A stretch of 64,000 nucleotides of DNA from Ensifer adhaerens (GTDB taxonomy: Bacteria; Pseudomonadota; Alphaproteobacteria; Rhizobiales; Rhizobiaceae). A program made the position numbers and the translations under genes. The notes under the pieces were generated by a model. The model ran no database searches, was not told the DNA's origin, and was given only the letters and a program-made list of their open reading frames with translations. The DNA is taken from the NCBI GenBank assembly GCA_900215285.1, contig OCMG01000004.1, positions 3,146,001 to 3,210,000 on the forward strand, in the 5' to 3' direction. Below are positions 47,293 through 55,791 of the stretch, piece by piece (position 1 is the first letter of the stretch; every line of letters starts with the position of its first letter).

Positions 47293-47880
47293 ATGGCATC
47301 CCGCGCCTATAACATTCCCAATCTGCTCACCTATGCCCGTATCGTGACGGTCCCATTGATCGTGCTGTGCTTCTTCATCGAAGGGCACCTCCATGCGACG
47401 AACTTTGCGCGCTGGACAGCCTTCTGGCTATTCGCAGCCGCGTCGGTCACGGACTTTTTCGATGGCTATCTTGCCCGCATCTGGAAGCAGACGTCCAATA
47501 TCGGCCGAATGCTGGATCCGATTGCCGACAAGCTGCTTGTCTCTTCCGTGCTGCTTCTCATGGCTGCGGACGGGACAATTGCCGGCTGGTCGCTCTGGGC
47601 CGCGATCATCATCCTGTGCCGCGAAATCCTCGTTTCGGGACTGCGGGAATATCTCGCCGCGCTCAAGGTGTCGGTGCCGGTCACCCGTATCGCCAAATGG
47701 AAGACGACGATCCAGATGGTCTCCATCGGCTTCCTCATCGTCGGGCCTGCGGGTGACAGCTATGTGCCGCACACGACGCTGGTTGGGATCGTGCTGCTGT
47801 GGGCAGCCGCACTCATTACCATTTACACCGGCTACGATTACTTCCGCGCCGGCTTGAAGCATGTGGTGGATGAAGAATGA
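47293..47880 (+). CDS. pgsA: CDP-diacylglycerol-glycerol-3-phosphate 3-phosphatidyltransferase
   Basis: PgsA makes phosphatidylglycerophosphate, the precursor of phosphatidylglycerol and cardiolipin, in the inner membrane. The 195-residue protein has the full signature with Asp54, Asp57, Gly58, Ala61, Arg62, Gly71, Asp75 and Asp79, and six membrane segments; the WKTTIQM and EILVSGLREYLA parts are typical of PgsA. The ATG at 47293 begins the conserved MASRAYNIPNLLTYARI. The open frame reaches 18 codons further upstream without similarity. moaD follows with an ATGA overlap. Confidence 0.95.
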   Translation: MASRAYNIPNLLTYARIVTVPLIVLCFFIEGHLHATNFARWTAFWLFAAASVTDFFDGYLARIWKQTSNIGRMLDPIADKLLVSSVLLLMAADGTIAGWSLWAAIIILCREILVSGLREYLAALKVSVPVTRIAKWKTTIQMVSIGFLIVGPAGDSYVPHTTLVGIVLLWAAALITIYTGYDYFRAGLKHVVDEE

Positions 47881-48134
47881 CCGTGAAGATCGTCTATTTC
47901 GCCTGGGTGCGCGAGAAGATCGCCAAGGGCGAGGAAGAACTGGATCTGCCGGCGGAAGTCACGACCGTGGGTGATCTGCTGGCCTACCTGAAGACGCTGG
48001 GCGAAGAGTACGACGAGGCGCTGAAGTTTCCCGAGGCGATCCGCGTGGCGCTCAACCAGGAACATGCGCATCATTCGGAGAAGATCGCCGGCGTGCGCGA
48101 AATCGGGATTTTCCCGCCCATGACCGGAGGCTGA
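47877..48134 (+). CDS. moaD: Molybdopterin synthase sulphur-carrier subunit
   Basis: MoaD carries sulphur as a C-terminal thiocarboxylate for molybdopterin synthesis. The 85-residue ubiquitin-fold protein starts VKIVYFAWVREKI and ends in PMTGG, the Gly-Gly tail that is activated by MoeB. It overlaps the pgsA stop (ATGA) and is five bases ahead of moaE. The link to pgsA is conserved in rhizobia but not functional as far as known. Confidence 0.96.
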   Translation: MTVKIVYFAWVREKIAKGEEELDLPAEVTTVGDLLAYLKTLGEEYDEALKFPEAIRVALNQEHAHHSEKIAGVREIGIFPPMTGG

Positions 48135-48139
48135 ACCTG

Positions 48140-48607
48140 ATGTCGCTAACGCTGCACATCGCCGTCCAGCGTGAGGATTTCGATCCGGCCGTAGAGGCTG
48201 CCCGCCTCACAGAAGATCGTCCCGGCGTTGGTGCGCTGGTGCAGTTCACCGGCTTCTGTCGCGACGAGGGCGGCAGGCTTTCGGCACTCGAACTCGAACA
48301 TTATCCCGGTATGGCCGAGGCCGAACTGCAGCGGATTGCCGAGGATGCTGTCGGCCGCTTCTCGCTCATCGGGCTGTCCGTGATCCATCGTTACGGCAAG
48401 ATCATGCCGGGCGAGAGGATCGTGCTGGTCAGCGCCACCGCCTCGCACCGGCAAGCCGCGTTCGACGGCGCGAACTATGTGATGGATTTCCTGAAGACCG
48501 CCGCGCCCTTCTGGAAGAAGGAACACAATGCCGATGGCTCGCGCGGTGAATGGGTCGCCGCCAAGGACGAGGACGATTCGGCGCGCGACAAATGGGTGAG
48601 CAAATGA
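48140..48607 (+). CDS. moaE: Molybdopterin synthase catalytic subunit
   Basis: MoaE receives sulphur from MoaD and converts precursor Z (cPMP) to molybdopterin. The 155-residue protein has [40 protein letters not shown] and FWKKE near residue 122 (active-site Lys). The last 20 residues are charged and variable. The ung start lies inside its stop (ATGA overlap), so the DNA-repair gene is translated from the same message. Confidence 0.96.
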   Translation: MSLTLHIAVQREDFDPAVEAARLTEDRPGVGALVQFTGFCRDEGGRLSALELEHYPGMAEAELQRIAEDAVGRFSLIGLSVIHRYGKIMPGERIVLVSATASHRQAAFDGANYVMDFLKTAAPFWKKEHNADGSRGEWVAAKDEDDSARDKWVSK

Positions 48608-49293
48608 GCGAAGGGGTGCGGCTGGAGGAAAGCTGGAAGGCGGCGCTCGCCGGCGAATTCGCCAGTTCCTACATGGCGCAACTAAAGGATTTCCTGAAGG
48701 CCGAGAAAGAGGCCGGGAAGTGGATATTCCCCAAGGGTTCGGAATATTTCCGGGCGCTGGATCTCACGCCGCTCGACAAGGTCAAGGTCGTCATTTTGGG
48801 ACAGGATCCCTATCATGGCGACGGTCAGGCGCACGGGCTTTGCTTCTCCGTTCAGCCGGGCGTTCGCATCCCGCCGTCGCTCGTCAATATCTACAAGGAA
48901 ATGGAAAGCGATCTCGGTATCGTGCCGCCCCGCCACGGCTTCCTCGAAAGCTGGGCCAAACAGGGCGTGCTGCTCCTCAACAGCGTGCTGACGGTGGAGC
49001 GCGGACAGGCTGCCTCGCATCAGGGACAGGGCTGGGAGAAGTTTACCGATGCCGTGATCCGGCAGGTCAACGAGTTGCCGCATCCGGTCGTCTTCATTCT
49101 CTGGGGCTCCTATGCGCAAAAGAAGGCGGCCTTTGTGAACGCCAGGCGTCATCTGGTCATCAAGTCACCTCACCCCTCGCCGCTTTCTGCGCATAACGGC
49201 TTCTTCGGCAGCAAGCCATTCTCGAAAGCCAATGCCTTCCTGCGCGACCACGAGATGACGGAAATCGACTGGCGGCTGCCAGAGACGGTGTGA
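48604..49293 (+). CDS. ung: Uracil-DNA glycosylase, family 1
   Basis: Ung removes uracil from DNA. The 229-residue enzyme has the water-activating motif [13 protein letters not shown] with Asp68 and the leucine-loop motif [13 protein letters not shown] near residue 190, and the usual length. It is coupled to moaE by ATGA. An in-frame extension of 18 codons upstream lies inside moaE and is not family-like. No separate ung promoter was seen. Confidence 0.97.
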   Translation: MSEGVRLEESWKAALAGEFASSYMAQLKDFLKAEKEAGKWIFPKGSEYFRALDLTPLDKVKVVILGQDPYHGDGQAHGLCFSVQPGVRIPPSLVNIYKEMESDLGIVPPRHGFLESWAKQGVLLLNSVLTVERGQAASHQGQGWEKFTDAVIRQVNELPHPVVFILWGSYAQKKAAFVNARRHLVIKSPHPSPLSAHNGFFGSKPFSKANAFLRDHEMTEIDWRLPETV

Positions 49294-49312
49294 CGAATCA
49301 GGGCCGTTTCGA

Positions 49313-49343
49313 GCCCCGGACAAGGTCAAGCCTCATCCGGGGC
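49313..49343. other. Inverted repeat between ung and the alcohol dehydrogenase gene
   Basis: GCCCCGGA (49313-49320) and TCCGGGGC (49336-49343) form a perfect eight-base-pair stem with a 15-base loop between convergent genes. There is no T tract, so it may be a weak terminator or a small intergenic repeat of the kind scattered in rhizobial genomes. Confidence 0.35.
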
Positions 49344-49365
49344 AGCCTTGGGAGGCTGATTCTGA

Positions 49366-50403
49366 TCAGGCCGCTATAATCACTTTCATGGCCTTTTCCC
49401 GCGCAGCGTTGCCGAAAACTTCGTACGCGTCGAGGATTTCGTTCAGGCCGAAGCGGTGGGTGATGAGCTTCTTCGGATCGACCTTGCCCGCCTGCACGGT
49501 CTTCAGCAGCATCGGCGTCGTGCTGGTGCAGACCAACCCCATCGAGATATTAATATTCTTGATCCAGAGATCCTCGATATGCAGATCGACGGGCTTGCCG
49601 TGCACTCCGACATTGGCGAGCCTGCCGCCAGGCATGACGATTTTCTGGCAGATGTCGAATGTCGCCGGGACGCCCACGGCCTCGATCGCGACATCGACGC
49701 CCTGCCCCCCGGTCATTTGGAGGATGGTTGCGGCGGCATCCGCCTCCCCGACCTGAACGGTGTCTGTCGCGCCGAACTGGCGCGCCAGCGCCAATCGCGC
49801 CGGGTCCATGTCGACCATGATGATACGGCTTGGCGAATAGAATTGCGCCGTCAGGAGCGCAGACATGCCAACGGGGCCGGCACCAACGATGGCGATGGTA
49901 TCGCCCGGCTTGACGCCCCCCGACTGAACGCCGATCTCGAGCCCCGTGGGCAGGATATCGGAGAGCATGACCAGTGCCTCTTCGTCAGCCCCTGCCGGGA
50001 TCGGATAGAGCGAGTTGTCGCCGTGGGGAATGCGGACATATTCGGCCTGGGTTCCATCGATGCGATGGCCGAGAATCCAGCCGCCATCGTCGCAATGTGC
50101 GTAGAGCTGACGCTTGCAGTTCGGGCAGGAACCGCAGGACGTGATGCACGAGATGAGGACTGCGTCACCCTTCTTGAAATTGCGAATGGCAGAGCCGACC
50201 TCCTCCACGACGCCGACGCCTTCGTGACCGAGGATGCGTCCCACGTCCACGGTCGGCACGTCTCCTTTGAGGATGTGCAGATCGGTGCCGCAGATGGTGG
50301 TCTTCGAGACCTTGACGATAACATCGGTCGGCTTCTGGATGGCGGGCTTTTCTCTCTCGATCCAGTCTTTCTTGCCGGGACCCTGATATACGAGCGCTTT
50401 CAT
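49366..50403 (-). CDS. Zinc-dependent alcohol dehydrogenase (MDR family)
   Basis: The 345-residue enzyme oxidises alcohols or reduces aldehydes with NAD(P). Catalytic zinc ligands Cys38 (TICGTD), His60 and Glu61 (LGHEGVG) and the structural-zinc cluster Cys90, Cys93, Cys96 and Cys104 are visible; the Rossmann motif is GAGPVGMSAL. It looks like the isopropanol/threonine-dehydrogenase-type branch; the substrate is unknown. AAGGAGGAG precedes the ATG at 50403. The AraC regulator gene ends 243 bases upstream on the same strand and may control it. Confidence 0.93.
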   Translation of the reverse strand: MKALVYQGPGKKDWIEREKPAIQKPTDVIVKVSKTTICGTDLHILKGDVPTVDVGRILGHEGVGVVEEVGSAIRNFKKGDAVLISCITSCGSCPNCKRQLYAHCDDGGWILGHRIDGTQAEYVRIPHGDNSLYPIPAGADEEALVMLSDILPTGLEIGVQSGGVKPGDTIAIVGAGPVGMSALLTAQFYSPSRIIMVDMDPARLALARQFGATDTVQVGEADAAATILQMTGGQGVDVAIEAVGVPATFDICQKIVMPGGRLANVGVHGKPVDLHIEDLWIKNINISMGLVCTSTTPMLLKTVQAGKVDPKKLITHRFGLNEILDAYEVFGNAAREKAMKVIIAA

Positions 50404-50646
50404 GGGGCTTCTCCTCCTTGCCTGCTGGCGTCGCAGCAACGAAACCTCAGCGGCTCCGTCACCTATATTGGCAAGGAAAAGAGATAGCGCCGCGCCATGG
50501 GGAGCGCCTATAGTCGAATCCGGAGGCCGCATTCGGTTCGGGAAAACGACTCTCCAAAACGGAACCATTCGATGCTGCAGCGCGAAAAACTGATTGCGCC
50601 ACCAATAGCGACGACACACGAAGTCTCACCTTCGCGGCTGGCGGCG

Positions 50647-51663
50647 TCAGGCCAATGCGGGTCTGTTCCGCAAGGTCTCTGCCGGGCTCTCGCCGAACTG
50701 TTTGCGATAAGCAGCAGCGAGAACCCCTAGATTGATGAAACCTCGGGCACGGGCGATGGAGGTCACATTTTCCCCCGGCGCGGCGCAAAGCAATGCGTCA
50801 TGCAGCGACCGCAGGCGTTGCCGCGTATGGAATGCATGCGGCGTCTGGCCGCGAAAGCGCTTGAACCCCTGCGAAAGCGATCGAGCGCTGACACCGATCC
50901 TTTCGGCAATCTCGAGAATGCTCAACGCTTCGGCAGCGTGCTCTGTCATGATCCGCTCGGCTTCGCGGACATAATAGGGCGCGGCAGACCGAGCGCCGGA
51001 CTCCAGATGCAGTCCGGCGCTGTCGGCCCAATTGCGAAGCAGCTCGAGGCAGATCGTCTCCTCGATGCGGCGTTCGATCAGCGGGTTGGGGACTGCGTCA
51101 TGGCGCGCATCGAGCGAGCGCGTGGCATAATCGAGCAGCGACAGCCAGGCAGAATGGCCGACGCCGAAGACCAGCCGCTTCTTCCAGAGGTCGTCGCCGG
51201 GCACGAATCCGTACCAACGCGCGGCCGTCTCTTCCATCAGCTTATGCGGTATGGTCAGATTGAGCTGAAGATCGTGGCCGTCCGCAATATTCCAATAGTC
51301 GGTCCGGCTGCAATCGACCACATAGCTGTCGCCGGGCCGGCTGTCGAAGGCATCGTTACCCAGAAGCGGGTGGCGTACGGTGCCGCGCAACGTGTTGACG
51401 ACAATGATGTTGCCGGAGGTAGGATCAAAATCATCGGCACGAGTCGGGGTGCCGAAACAGAAGCGACTGAAGGTGATCTGCCCGATTTTCAGCATGCGCA
51501 TCGTCGCGTTCGGGTCCATGCCGCGCGTCAGCGGACGCGTCGAAAGCGGCATGTAAGTGCGATTGCAGAACGCGTTGACGGCAGACCACTCGCGCGAATC
51601 GTTCAGCTTGCCGCTCAACAGCGGCTTGCCCTGCCCATCCTCCAGAAGCGCAGTTTCGAGCAT
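50647..51663 (-). CDS. AraC family transcriptional regulator
   Basis: The 338-residue protein has an N-terminal AraC-binding-2-like sensor domain (FGTPTRADDFDPTSGNIIVVNTLRG region) and a C-terminal double helix-turn-helix (residues ~240-335) with ILEIAERIGVSARSLSQGFKRFRGQTPHAF and IARARGFINLGVLAAAYRKQFGESP. Its inducer is unknown. The neighbours are the alcohol dehydrogenase gene downstream and the permease gene upstream, all leftward. The ATG at 51663 is used. Confidence 0.92.
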   Translation of the reverse strand: MLETALLEDGQGKPLLSGKLNDSREWSAVNAFCNRTYMPLSTRPLTRGMDPNATMRMLKIGQITFSRFCFGTPTRADDFDPTSGNIIVVNTLRGTVRHPLLGNDAFDSRPGDSYVVDCSRTDYWNIADGHDLQLNLTIPHKLMEETAARWYGFVPGDDLWKKRLVFGVGHSAWLSLLDYATRSLDARHDAVPNPLIERRIEETICLELLRNWADSAGLHLESGARSAAPYYVREAERIMTEHAAEALSILEIAERIGVSARSLSQGFKRFRGQTPHAFHTRQRLRSLHDALLCAAPGENVTSIARARGFINLGVLAAAYRKQFGESPAETLRNRPALA

Positions 51664-51789
51664 GAACGCCTCCTCTATTCCCGCTCGTCAGCCGCGTGAG
51701 AGTAGCACATTGCGGAAGCCTTGCACCGTGCAATAGCTCGACCAGTGCATATTCGCGCGCAAGTCGCTACCCCCTTCATGCGCAGGCTT

Positions 51790-52698
51790 CTAGTTGCCGA
51801 CTTCGGCTGTCCGCCTCTCGCTCCGGGTCATGACCAGAATATAGACCAGTGCCGAAAATATGACGATATCGCGCAGGGCCAGCGGCCCGAACGCCGTCCA
51901 CATGGTTTCGGCCAAGCCGAGGATCGCGCCTCCAGCGGCTGATTTCAGGGGCGAGGCATAGCCGCCCAGAGCACCGAGCATCACGACTTTCAGCCCGAAC
52001 ATCAGCCCTGCCCCGAAATCCATCGTGCCGTAATAGGCGGTCATAAGCACGCCGGCAAACGTGGCGATCAAAGCCGCGCCGACATAGGCCTGGATAAAGA
52101 CCGAGCGGCTATCAACGCCCAGAAGCTCTGCGGCGAGAGGATCGTCGCGCACGGCTTTCCAACGCCGGCCCCAGGCGGCATGCGTCAGCCAGAGTGTGAG
52201 CAGCGCCAGAGTCACCAGCATGAACGCGACGTTCAGCACCTGCATTTGCGTCAGCGTCACCGCGAAATTGTCTACGACGAGAAACGTTACCGGTGTCTTC
52301 AGGAGCGGCGGTAGCCAGATGGAACGGGTTTCGGACGCGAGCCGCGCGACTTCCATCAGTACGATCATGACGGCAAACCCGCCCACGATGACGGCATGCG
52401 GTTCGGAGCGAGTCAGCGGCCGCAGCACATGGCGGCCAATCAGGGTGGCAGCGACGCCCGTGTAGAGGAATGCGGCGATTGCGCCGCCTGCCAGACAGAG
52501 TTCGAGGATCAACCAGTAGCGCTGCCAGGCGATGTAAAAGAAAAGGGCGAATATCTGGCCCGAGAACGCGAAAAGCGCGCCGACCGTGATATCGGCACGA
52601 CGGGTGACGGCAAAGGCGATCGAATAGGCAAAGGCCAGCAGCGCATAGAGCGCGGCGACCGGAACGCTGTTAACCGCCTGCTGAAGAATATAGCCCAC
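51790..52698 (-). CDS. LivH-type branched-chain amino acid ABC permease, orphan (GTG start)
   Basis: The 302-residue membrane protein belongs to the BPD_transp_2/LivH family, with about eight segments and the permease loop LLGVDSRSVFIQAYVGAALIA followed by MFGLKVVMLGALGGYASPLKSAAGGAILGL, which is the ATPase-contact region. No binding protein, second permease or ATPase is nearby, so it cannot work alone. The start is GTG at 52698 with a strong GGGAGA site five bases upstream. It is divergent from the CGNR regulator gene and shares a 38-base palindrome with it. Confidence 0.85.
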   Translation of the reverse strand: MGYILQQAVNSVPVAALYALLAFAYSIAFAVTRRADITVGALFAFSGQIFALFFYIAWQRYWLILELCLAGGAIAAFLYTGVAATLIGRHVLRPLTRSEPHAVIVGGFAVMIVLMEVARLASETRSIWLPPLLKTPVTFLVVDNFAVTLTQMQVLNVAFMLVTLALLTLWLTHAAWGRRWKAVRDDPLAAELLGVDSRSVFIQAYVGAALIATFAGVLMTAYYGTMDFGAGLMFGLKVVMLGALGGYASPLKSAAGGAILGLAETMWTAFGPLALRDIVIFSALVYILVMTRSERRTAEVGN

Positions 52699-52719
52699 CG
52701 ATCTCTCCCATTGCCCTAT

Positions 52720-52757
52720 TATTATAACTGGTAAAAATGCTTTTACCAGTTATAATA
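52720..52757. promoter_or_regulatory. 38-base palindrome with divergent -10 boxes (permease / CGNR regulator)
   Basis: TATTATAACTGGTAAAA and its exact complement, separated by ATGC, form a 17+17 palindrome. Each arm carries TATAAT: on the + strand at 52751-52756 and on the minus strand at 52726-52721. The + strand start would fall at about 52762, which is the CGNR ATG itself. It is most likely the operator of the CGNR regulator and the shared promoter of both units. Confidence 0.7.
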
Positions 52758-52761
52758 GGTC

Positions 52762-53310
52762 ATGAGCTTTTCCTGGACCCCTCATCGCTTTTCCGGTGGC
52801 GCACTCGCGCTCGATGTCGCCAATAGCGTCATTTTGCGGTTCGACCCCGCCCGCTCGGTCGATCGCTTTGCCGATCAGGCCAATCTCGAAGCCTTTCCGG
52901 AGGCGGCAACGCGGCTTTGCGCGGATCTGCAGGATCGGGCGCTGAAGCCGTTGCCGTCTGCCCGGATTGCCGGCCTGATCCGCCTGCGAGAAGCCATCGA
53001 CGCGCATTTTCGCGCGGAGGCGTCCGGCAAGCCTTCCCCCCTGCTCCTTGCCGACCTGCTGGAGCAGATCGCGTTGGCGCTTCGGGCCGGCGAAACAGGC
53101 GATGTCGATTTCGAGACGGCGATGTCGGCGCTGAGGCTCATCTCGCCGCAGCGCGGCGGCGCGCTGAAGATCTGCCCCAACTGCGAATGGCTGTTTCTGG
53201 ATCGGAGCAAGAATAGGAGCCGCGCCTGGTGCGACATGGCCGTTTGCGGCAATCGCGTGAAGGCAAGGCTGCATTATCACAGGAAGAAACAGGGGATCGA
53301 AACGACATGA
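52762..53310 (+). CDS. CGNR zinc-finger (ABATE domain) transcriptional regulator
   Basis: The 182-residue protein has an N-terminal ABATE-type domain (GGALALDVANSVI at residues 12-24 is its signature) and a C-terminal CGNR zinc finger: Cys138, Cys141 (CPNC), Cys157 and Cys162 in WCDMAVCGNRVKARLHYHR. These proteins are putative stress-responsive DNA-binding regulators. No ribosome site is visible and the predicted -10 lies six bases before the ATG, so the transcript may be leaderless. The lipoprotein gene follows with an ATGA overlap. The palindrome at 52720-52757 is the expected self-operator. Confidence 0.92.
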   Translation: MSFSWTPHRFSGGALALDVANSVILRFDPARSVDRFADQANLEAFPEAATRLCADLQDRALKPLPSARIAGLIRLREAIDAHFRAEASGKPSPLLLADLLEQIALALRAGETGDVDFETAMSALRLISPQRGGALKICPNCEWLFLDRSKNRSRAWCDMAVCGNRVKARLHYHRKKQGIETT

Positions 53311-53813
53311 AGACGCTTCTGATTTTGCCGCTGGTGGCCATACTGACGCTGAGCGGCTGCCAGCGTGGTGACGAGACGGAGCCGCTGAAGCTCAGCGGCA
53401 AGCTCTTCATCTTCAACTATCGGGTTTCGAAGGCGACCTACAATCTCGCATTCAATTTCCAGGGCAAGATCCCGGATGGCAGCTATGTCGAGGCGAGCTT
53501 TGAAAATCCTGCAGGCGGGGAGCCCCTGAAGATCACGCAGAAGATGTTTCCCTTCTGGGAGAAGTTGACGCTGGAAAGCCCACCGCTCCGCTGCGTGGTC
53601 AAGGACAGGCCCTACAAGGTGGTCGTCAGCCTGTTCGGTCCGGACGAGAGGAAGATCCAGACCATCGAGACGACAGTCATTTCCTCTCTGGACGAGACAA
53701 TCCTGCCGAAGAATTCGATCGTCGTCGGTCCGGCCTACGATCCGAACCCGAAGGTGTTCGTGAAGGGCGGCGTACCGGATTTCAGCCCCGACACCGACTG
53801 CCCCAAGGCCTGA
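53307..53813 (+). CDS. Lipoprotein of unknown function
   Basis: The 168-residue protein has a lipoprotein signal (MKTLLILPLVAILTLSGC, lipid-bearing Cys18) and a mature part rich in beta strands: LFIFNYRVSKATYNLAFNF, LKITQKMFPFWEKLTLESP and YKVVVSLFGPDERKIQTIE. Two further Cys (RCVV and DCPKA) might bond. No domain was recognised; an Ig-like or lipocalin-like role is a guess. It is coupled to the CGNR regulator gene by ATGA, so the regulator probably controls it. A bidirectional terminator follows. Confidence 0.8.
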   Translation: MKTLLILPLVAILTLSGCQRGDETEPLKLSGKLFIFNYRVSKATYNLAFNFQGKIPDGSYVEASFENPAGGEPLKITQKMFPFWEKLTLESPPLRCVVKDRPYKVVVSLFGPDERKIQTIETTVISSLDETILPKNSIVVGPAYDPNPKVFVKGGVPDFSPDTDCPKA

Positions 53814-53819
53814 ACGCGA

Positions 53820-53846
53820 AAACGCCGCGGACTGGCCGCGGCGTTT
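53820..53846. terminator. Bidirectional rho-independent terminator (lipoprotein / ndk)
   Basis: AAACGCCGCGG and CCGCGGCGTTT form an 11-base-pair stem with a five-base loop, with A/T runs on both sides. It serves the rightward lipoprotein gene and the leftward ndk gene. Confidence 0.9.
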
Positions 53847-53871
53847 CAAAAAACACTTCGAAATCCGGCAA

Positions 53872-54294
53872 TCAGCCGACGATTTCGGTGCCCGAGAACC
53901 AGTAAGCAATTTCTTCGGCAGCGGTTTCCGGAGCATCCGAACCGTGAACCGAGTTTTCGCCGATCGAGAGCGCATGAACCTTGCGGATCGTGCCTTCGGC
54001 GGCGTTAGCCGGGTTGGTGGCGCCCATGACTTCGCGGTTCTTCAGGATGGCGTTTTCGCCTTCCAGAACCTGAACGACGGTCGGGCCCGACGTCATGCCT
54101 TCAACCAGTTCGCCGAAGAAGGGGCGATCCTTGTGAACGGCGTAGAAGCCTTCAGCCTGACGCTTGCTCATCCAGACGCGCTTGGAAGCGACGACGCGCA
54201 GGCCAGCATCTTCGAGCATCTTGGTGATGGCGCCGGTCAGGTTGCGCTTGGTGGCGTCCGGCTTGATCATCGAGAAGGTACGTTCAATTGCCAT
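53872..54294 (-). CDS. ndk: Nucleoside diphosphate kinase
   Basis: Ndk balances nucleoside triphosphate pools by moving phosphate from ATP to NDPs through a phospho-His. The 140-residue protein has the catalytic His117 in ENSVHGSD and the signature [14 protein letters not shown] at residues 8-21. It is of standard length and stands alone, with AAGGA upstream of the ATG at 54294. A bidirectional terminator lies downstream. Confidence 0.98.
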   Translation of the reverse strand: MAIERTFSMIKPDATKRNLTGAITKMLEDAGLRVVASKRVWMSKRQAEGFYAVHKDRPFFGELVEGMTSGPTVVQVLEGENAILKNREVMGATNPANAAEGTIRKVHALSIGENSVHGSDAPETAAEEIAYWFSGTEIVG

Positions 54295-54395
54295 GTCTCT
54301 TATTCCTTGGGTTTTATAGGGAATTTGGGCCGCTCAATACCCGCCTTCCGCCTTCAAAACAAGGGGGGACACAAGGAACGCGATCAGGAAGGCCG

Positions 54396-55088
54396 TCAGG
54401 CCGCCGCTCTGACGCTGCGGCCGATACCACCGTGGAGGTCTAGGCAGCGCTCGAACCACACCTTGACCGGATCGTCTGCCTTCAAGATGTCGACAGAAGC
54501 CGTAACACGGGCCCACTGAAACGCGCCGAAGAGGATGTAGTCGGCGAAAAGTGGGCCATCGCCGCCGAGCCAGGGCTGAAACTTCAGCGTATGGCGAATG
54601 GGTTCGAGCTTGCGCGGAAACTCCGCAGCCTCGGTGAAGCGGTTGGACGCGAGTTCTTCCATTGTCTGGCTCAGCCGCGCCTCGCGGGTCTTGCGGAAAT
54701 AGACACGATCCGTCGGGGCCAGCAGATTGTGAATATCGGCGACAGCGATCTTTGTGATGGCAGGATGAAGCACCGTCTGGCTGAAGCCCTCGACGAAACG
54801 TGCCATCGCGCGGCCGCCATCGCCCTTGAACAGGCTCGGCAGATCCGGATAGGCATCCTCCAGATAGAGCGCGATGTCGAAGCTGTCGCGCACGAGCTTA
54901 TCGCCATCTCTCAGGATCGGTACGGTCGGAGAGAAGCCATTCTCGAGCTTCGGGATTTCGGTGAACGGCACCGGGCGCAACTCGTAATCCAACCCCTTGT
55001 GCTTTAGCGCCATGATGACCTTCCAGACGTGAGGCGAGAAATGGACGGACGGATCTTCGCCGCAAAGGCCGTACAGGATCAGGGACAT
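54396..55088 (-). CDS. Glutathione S-transferase family protein
   Basis: The 230-residue protein has a thioredoxin-like N-terminal domain (LYGLCGEDPSVHFSPHVWKVIMALKHKG is the first helix region; NGFSPTVPILRDGD with the cis-Pro, then VRDSFDIALYLED) and a helical C-terminal domain with FADYILFGAFQWARV, as in beta-etherase-like (LigE/LigF) GSTs. The substrate is unknown. GGAG precedes the ATG at 55088. It is divergent from dinB. Confidence 0.9.
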   Translation of the reverse strand: MSLILYGLCGEDPSVHFSPHVWKVIMALKHKGLDYELRPVPFTEIPKLENGFSPTVPILRDGDKLVRDSFDIALYLEDAYPDLPSLFKGDGGRAMARFVEGFSQTVLHPAITKIAVADIHNLLAPTDRVYFRKTREARLSQTMEELASNRFTEAAEFPRKLEPIRHTLKFQPWLGGDGPLFADYILFGAFQWARVTASVDILKADDPVKVWFERCLDLHGGIGRSVRAAA

Positions 55089-55224
55089 GTTTCACTCCAA
55101 GGGGATATTGTTTTGTTTTGATAATAAAATGCCATGATGGTCCAATCATCAATTGTCATGGCGGTGGGGGTGACAGCTGGATCTCTTCGGTTCAGGATCG
55201 GAACAGGCAAAGGGAGGAACAGGA

Positions 55225-55737
55225 ATGCTCCAACATTTCAATATGTTCGCGCACTACAACCGATGGGCAAACGCGGTTCTCTATGCAGAGACTGCAAAGC
55301 TGACCCGCGAAGAATTCAACCAGCCGACAGGCGCCTTCTTCGGATCGCTGATGGCGACCCTGAACCATCTGCTGGTCGCCGACCGCCTCTGGCTCCACCG
55401 GTTCACCGGCGAAGGCTCAGTACCGGCACGCCTCAATGAAAATCTCTTCGCCGAATTCGTTCCGCTGCATGCGGCAAGAAAGGCAGAGGACGAGCGGATC
55501 ACCGGCTGGGTTGCGGGATTGAGCGAGGACGCCATCAAGGGCGACTTCACCTATACGCCGATGACCTCGCCGCAATCCGTCACGCAGAAGCTCGGCCCGG
55601 CGCTGGCGCATGTCTTCAACCACCAGACCCATCATCGCGGTCAGGCCCACATGATCCTCACCACCCTCGGCAAGCCGTCGCTCGCGCTGGATCTCATCTA
55701 TTACCAGCGTACAGAGGAAGGGCAGCGCTGGAAATAG
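55225..55737 (+). CDS. DinB family metal-binding protein
   Basis: The 170-residue four-helix-bundle protein has the DinB metal triad His48 (LNHLL), His133 and His137 (FNHQTHHRGQ). The family includes thiol transferases and damage-induced proteins; a specific reaction is not assignable. GGGAGGAACAGGA precedes the ATG at 55225. The parDE operator begins three bases after its stop. Confidence 0.93.
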   Translation: MLQHFNMFAHYNRWANAVLYAETAKLTREEFNQPTGAFFGSLMATLNHLLVADRLWLHRFTGEGSVPARLNENLFAEFVPLHAARKAEDERITGWVAGLSEDAIKGDFTYTPMTSPQSVTQKLGPALAHVFNHQTHHRGQAHMILTTLGKPSLALDLIYYQRTEEGQRWK

Positions 55738-55740
55738 CGG

Positions 55741-55780
55741 GCCCGATATTGTAAAAGTATTGGATATTCCAATATCGGGC
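55741..55780. promoter_or_regulatory. Nested inverted repeats upstream of parDE
   Basis: GCCCGATATTG (55741-55751) and CAATATCGGGC (55770-55780) form a perfect 11-base inverted repeat with an 18-base gap. Inside it TATTGG (55758-55763) and CCAATA (55769-55774) form a second, overlapping repeat. The element ends just before the GGGAG ribosome site of parD, as expected for an autoregulated ParD operator. Confidence 0.65.
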
Positions 55781-55791
55781 GGGAGATCGAC

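Noticed and set aside
49313..49343. GC-rich inverted repeat after ung as part of a mobile element
   Set aside because: There is no target duplication, transposase or second copy in the window; at most it is a terminator or small intergenic repeat.
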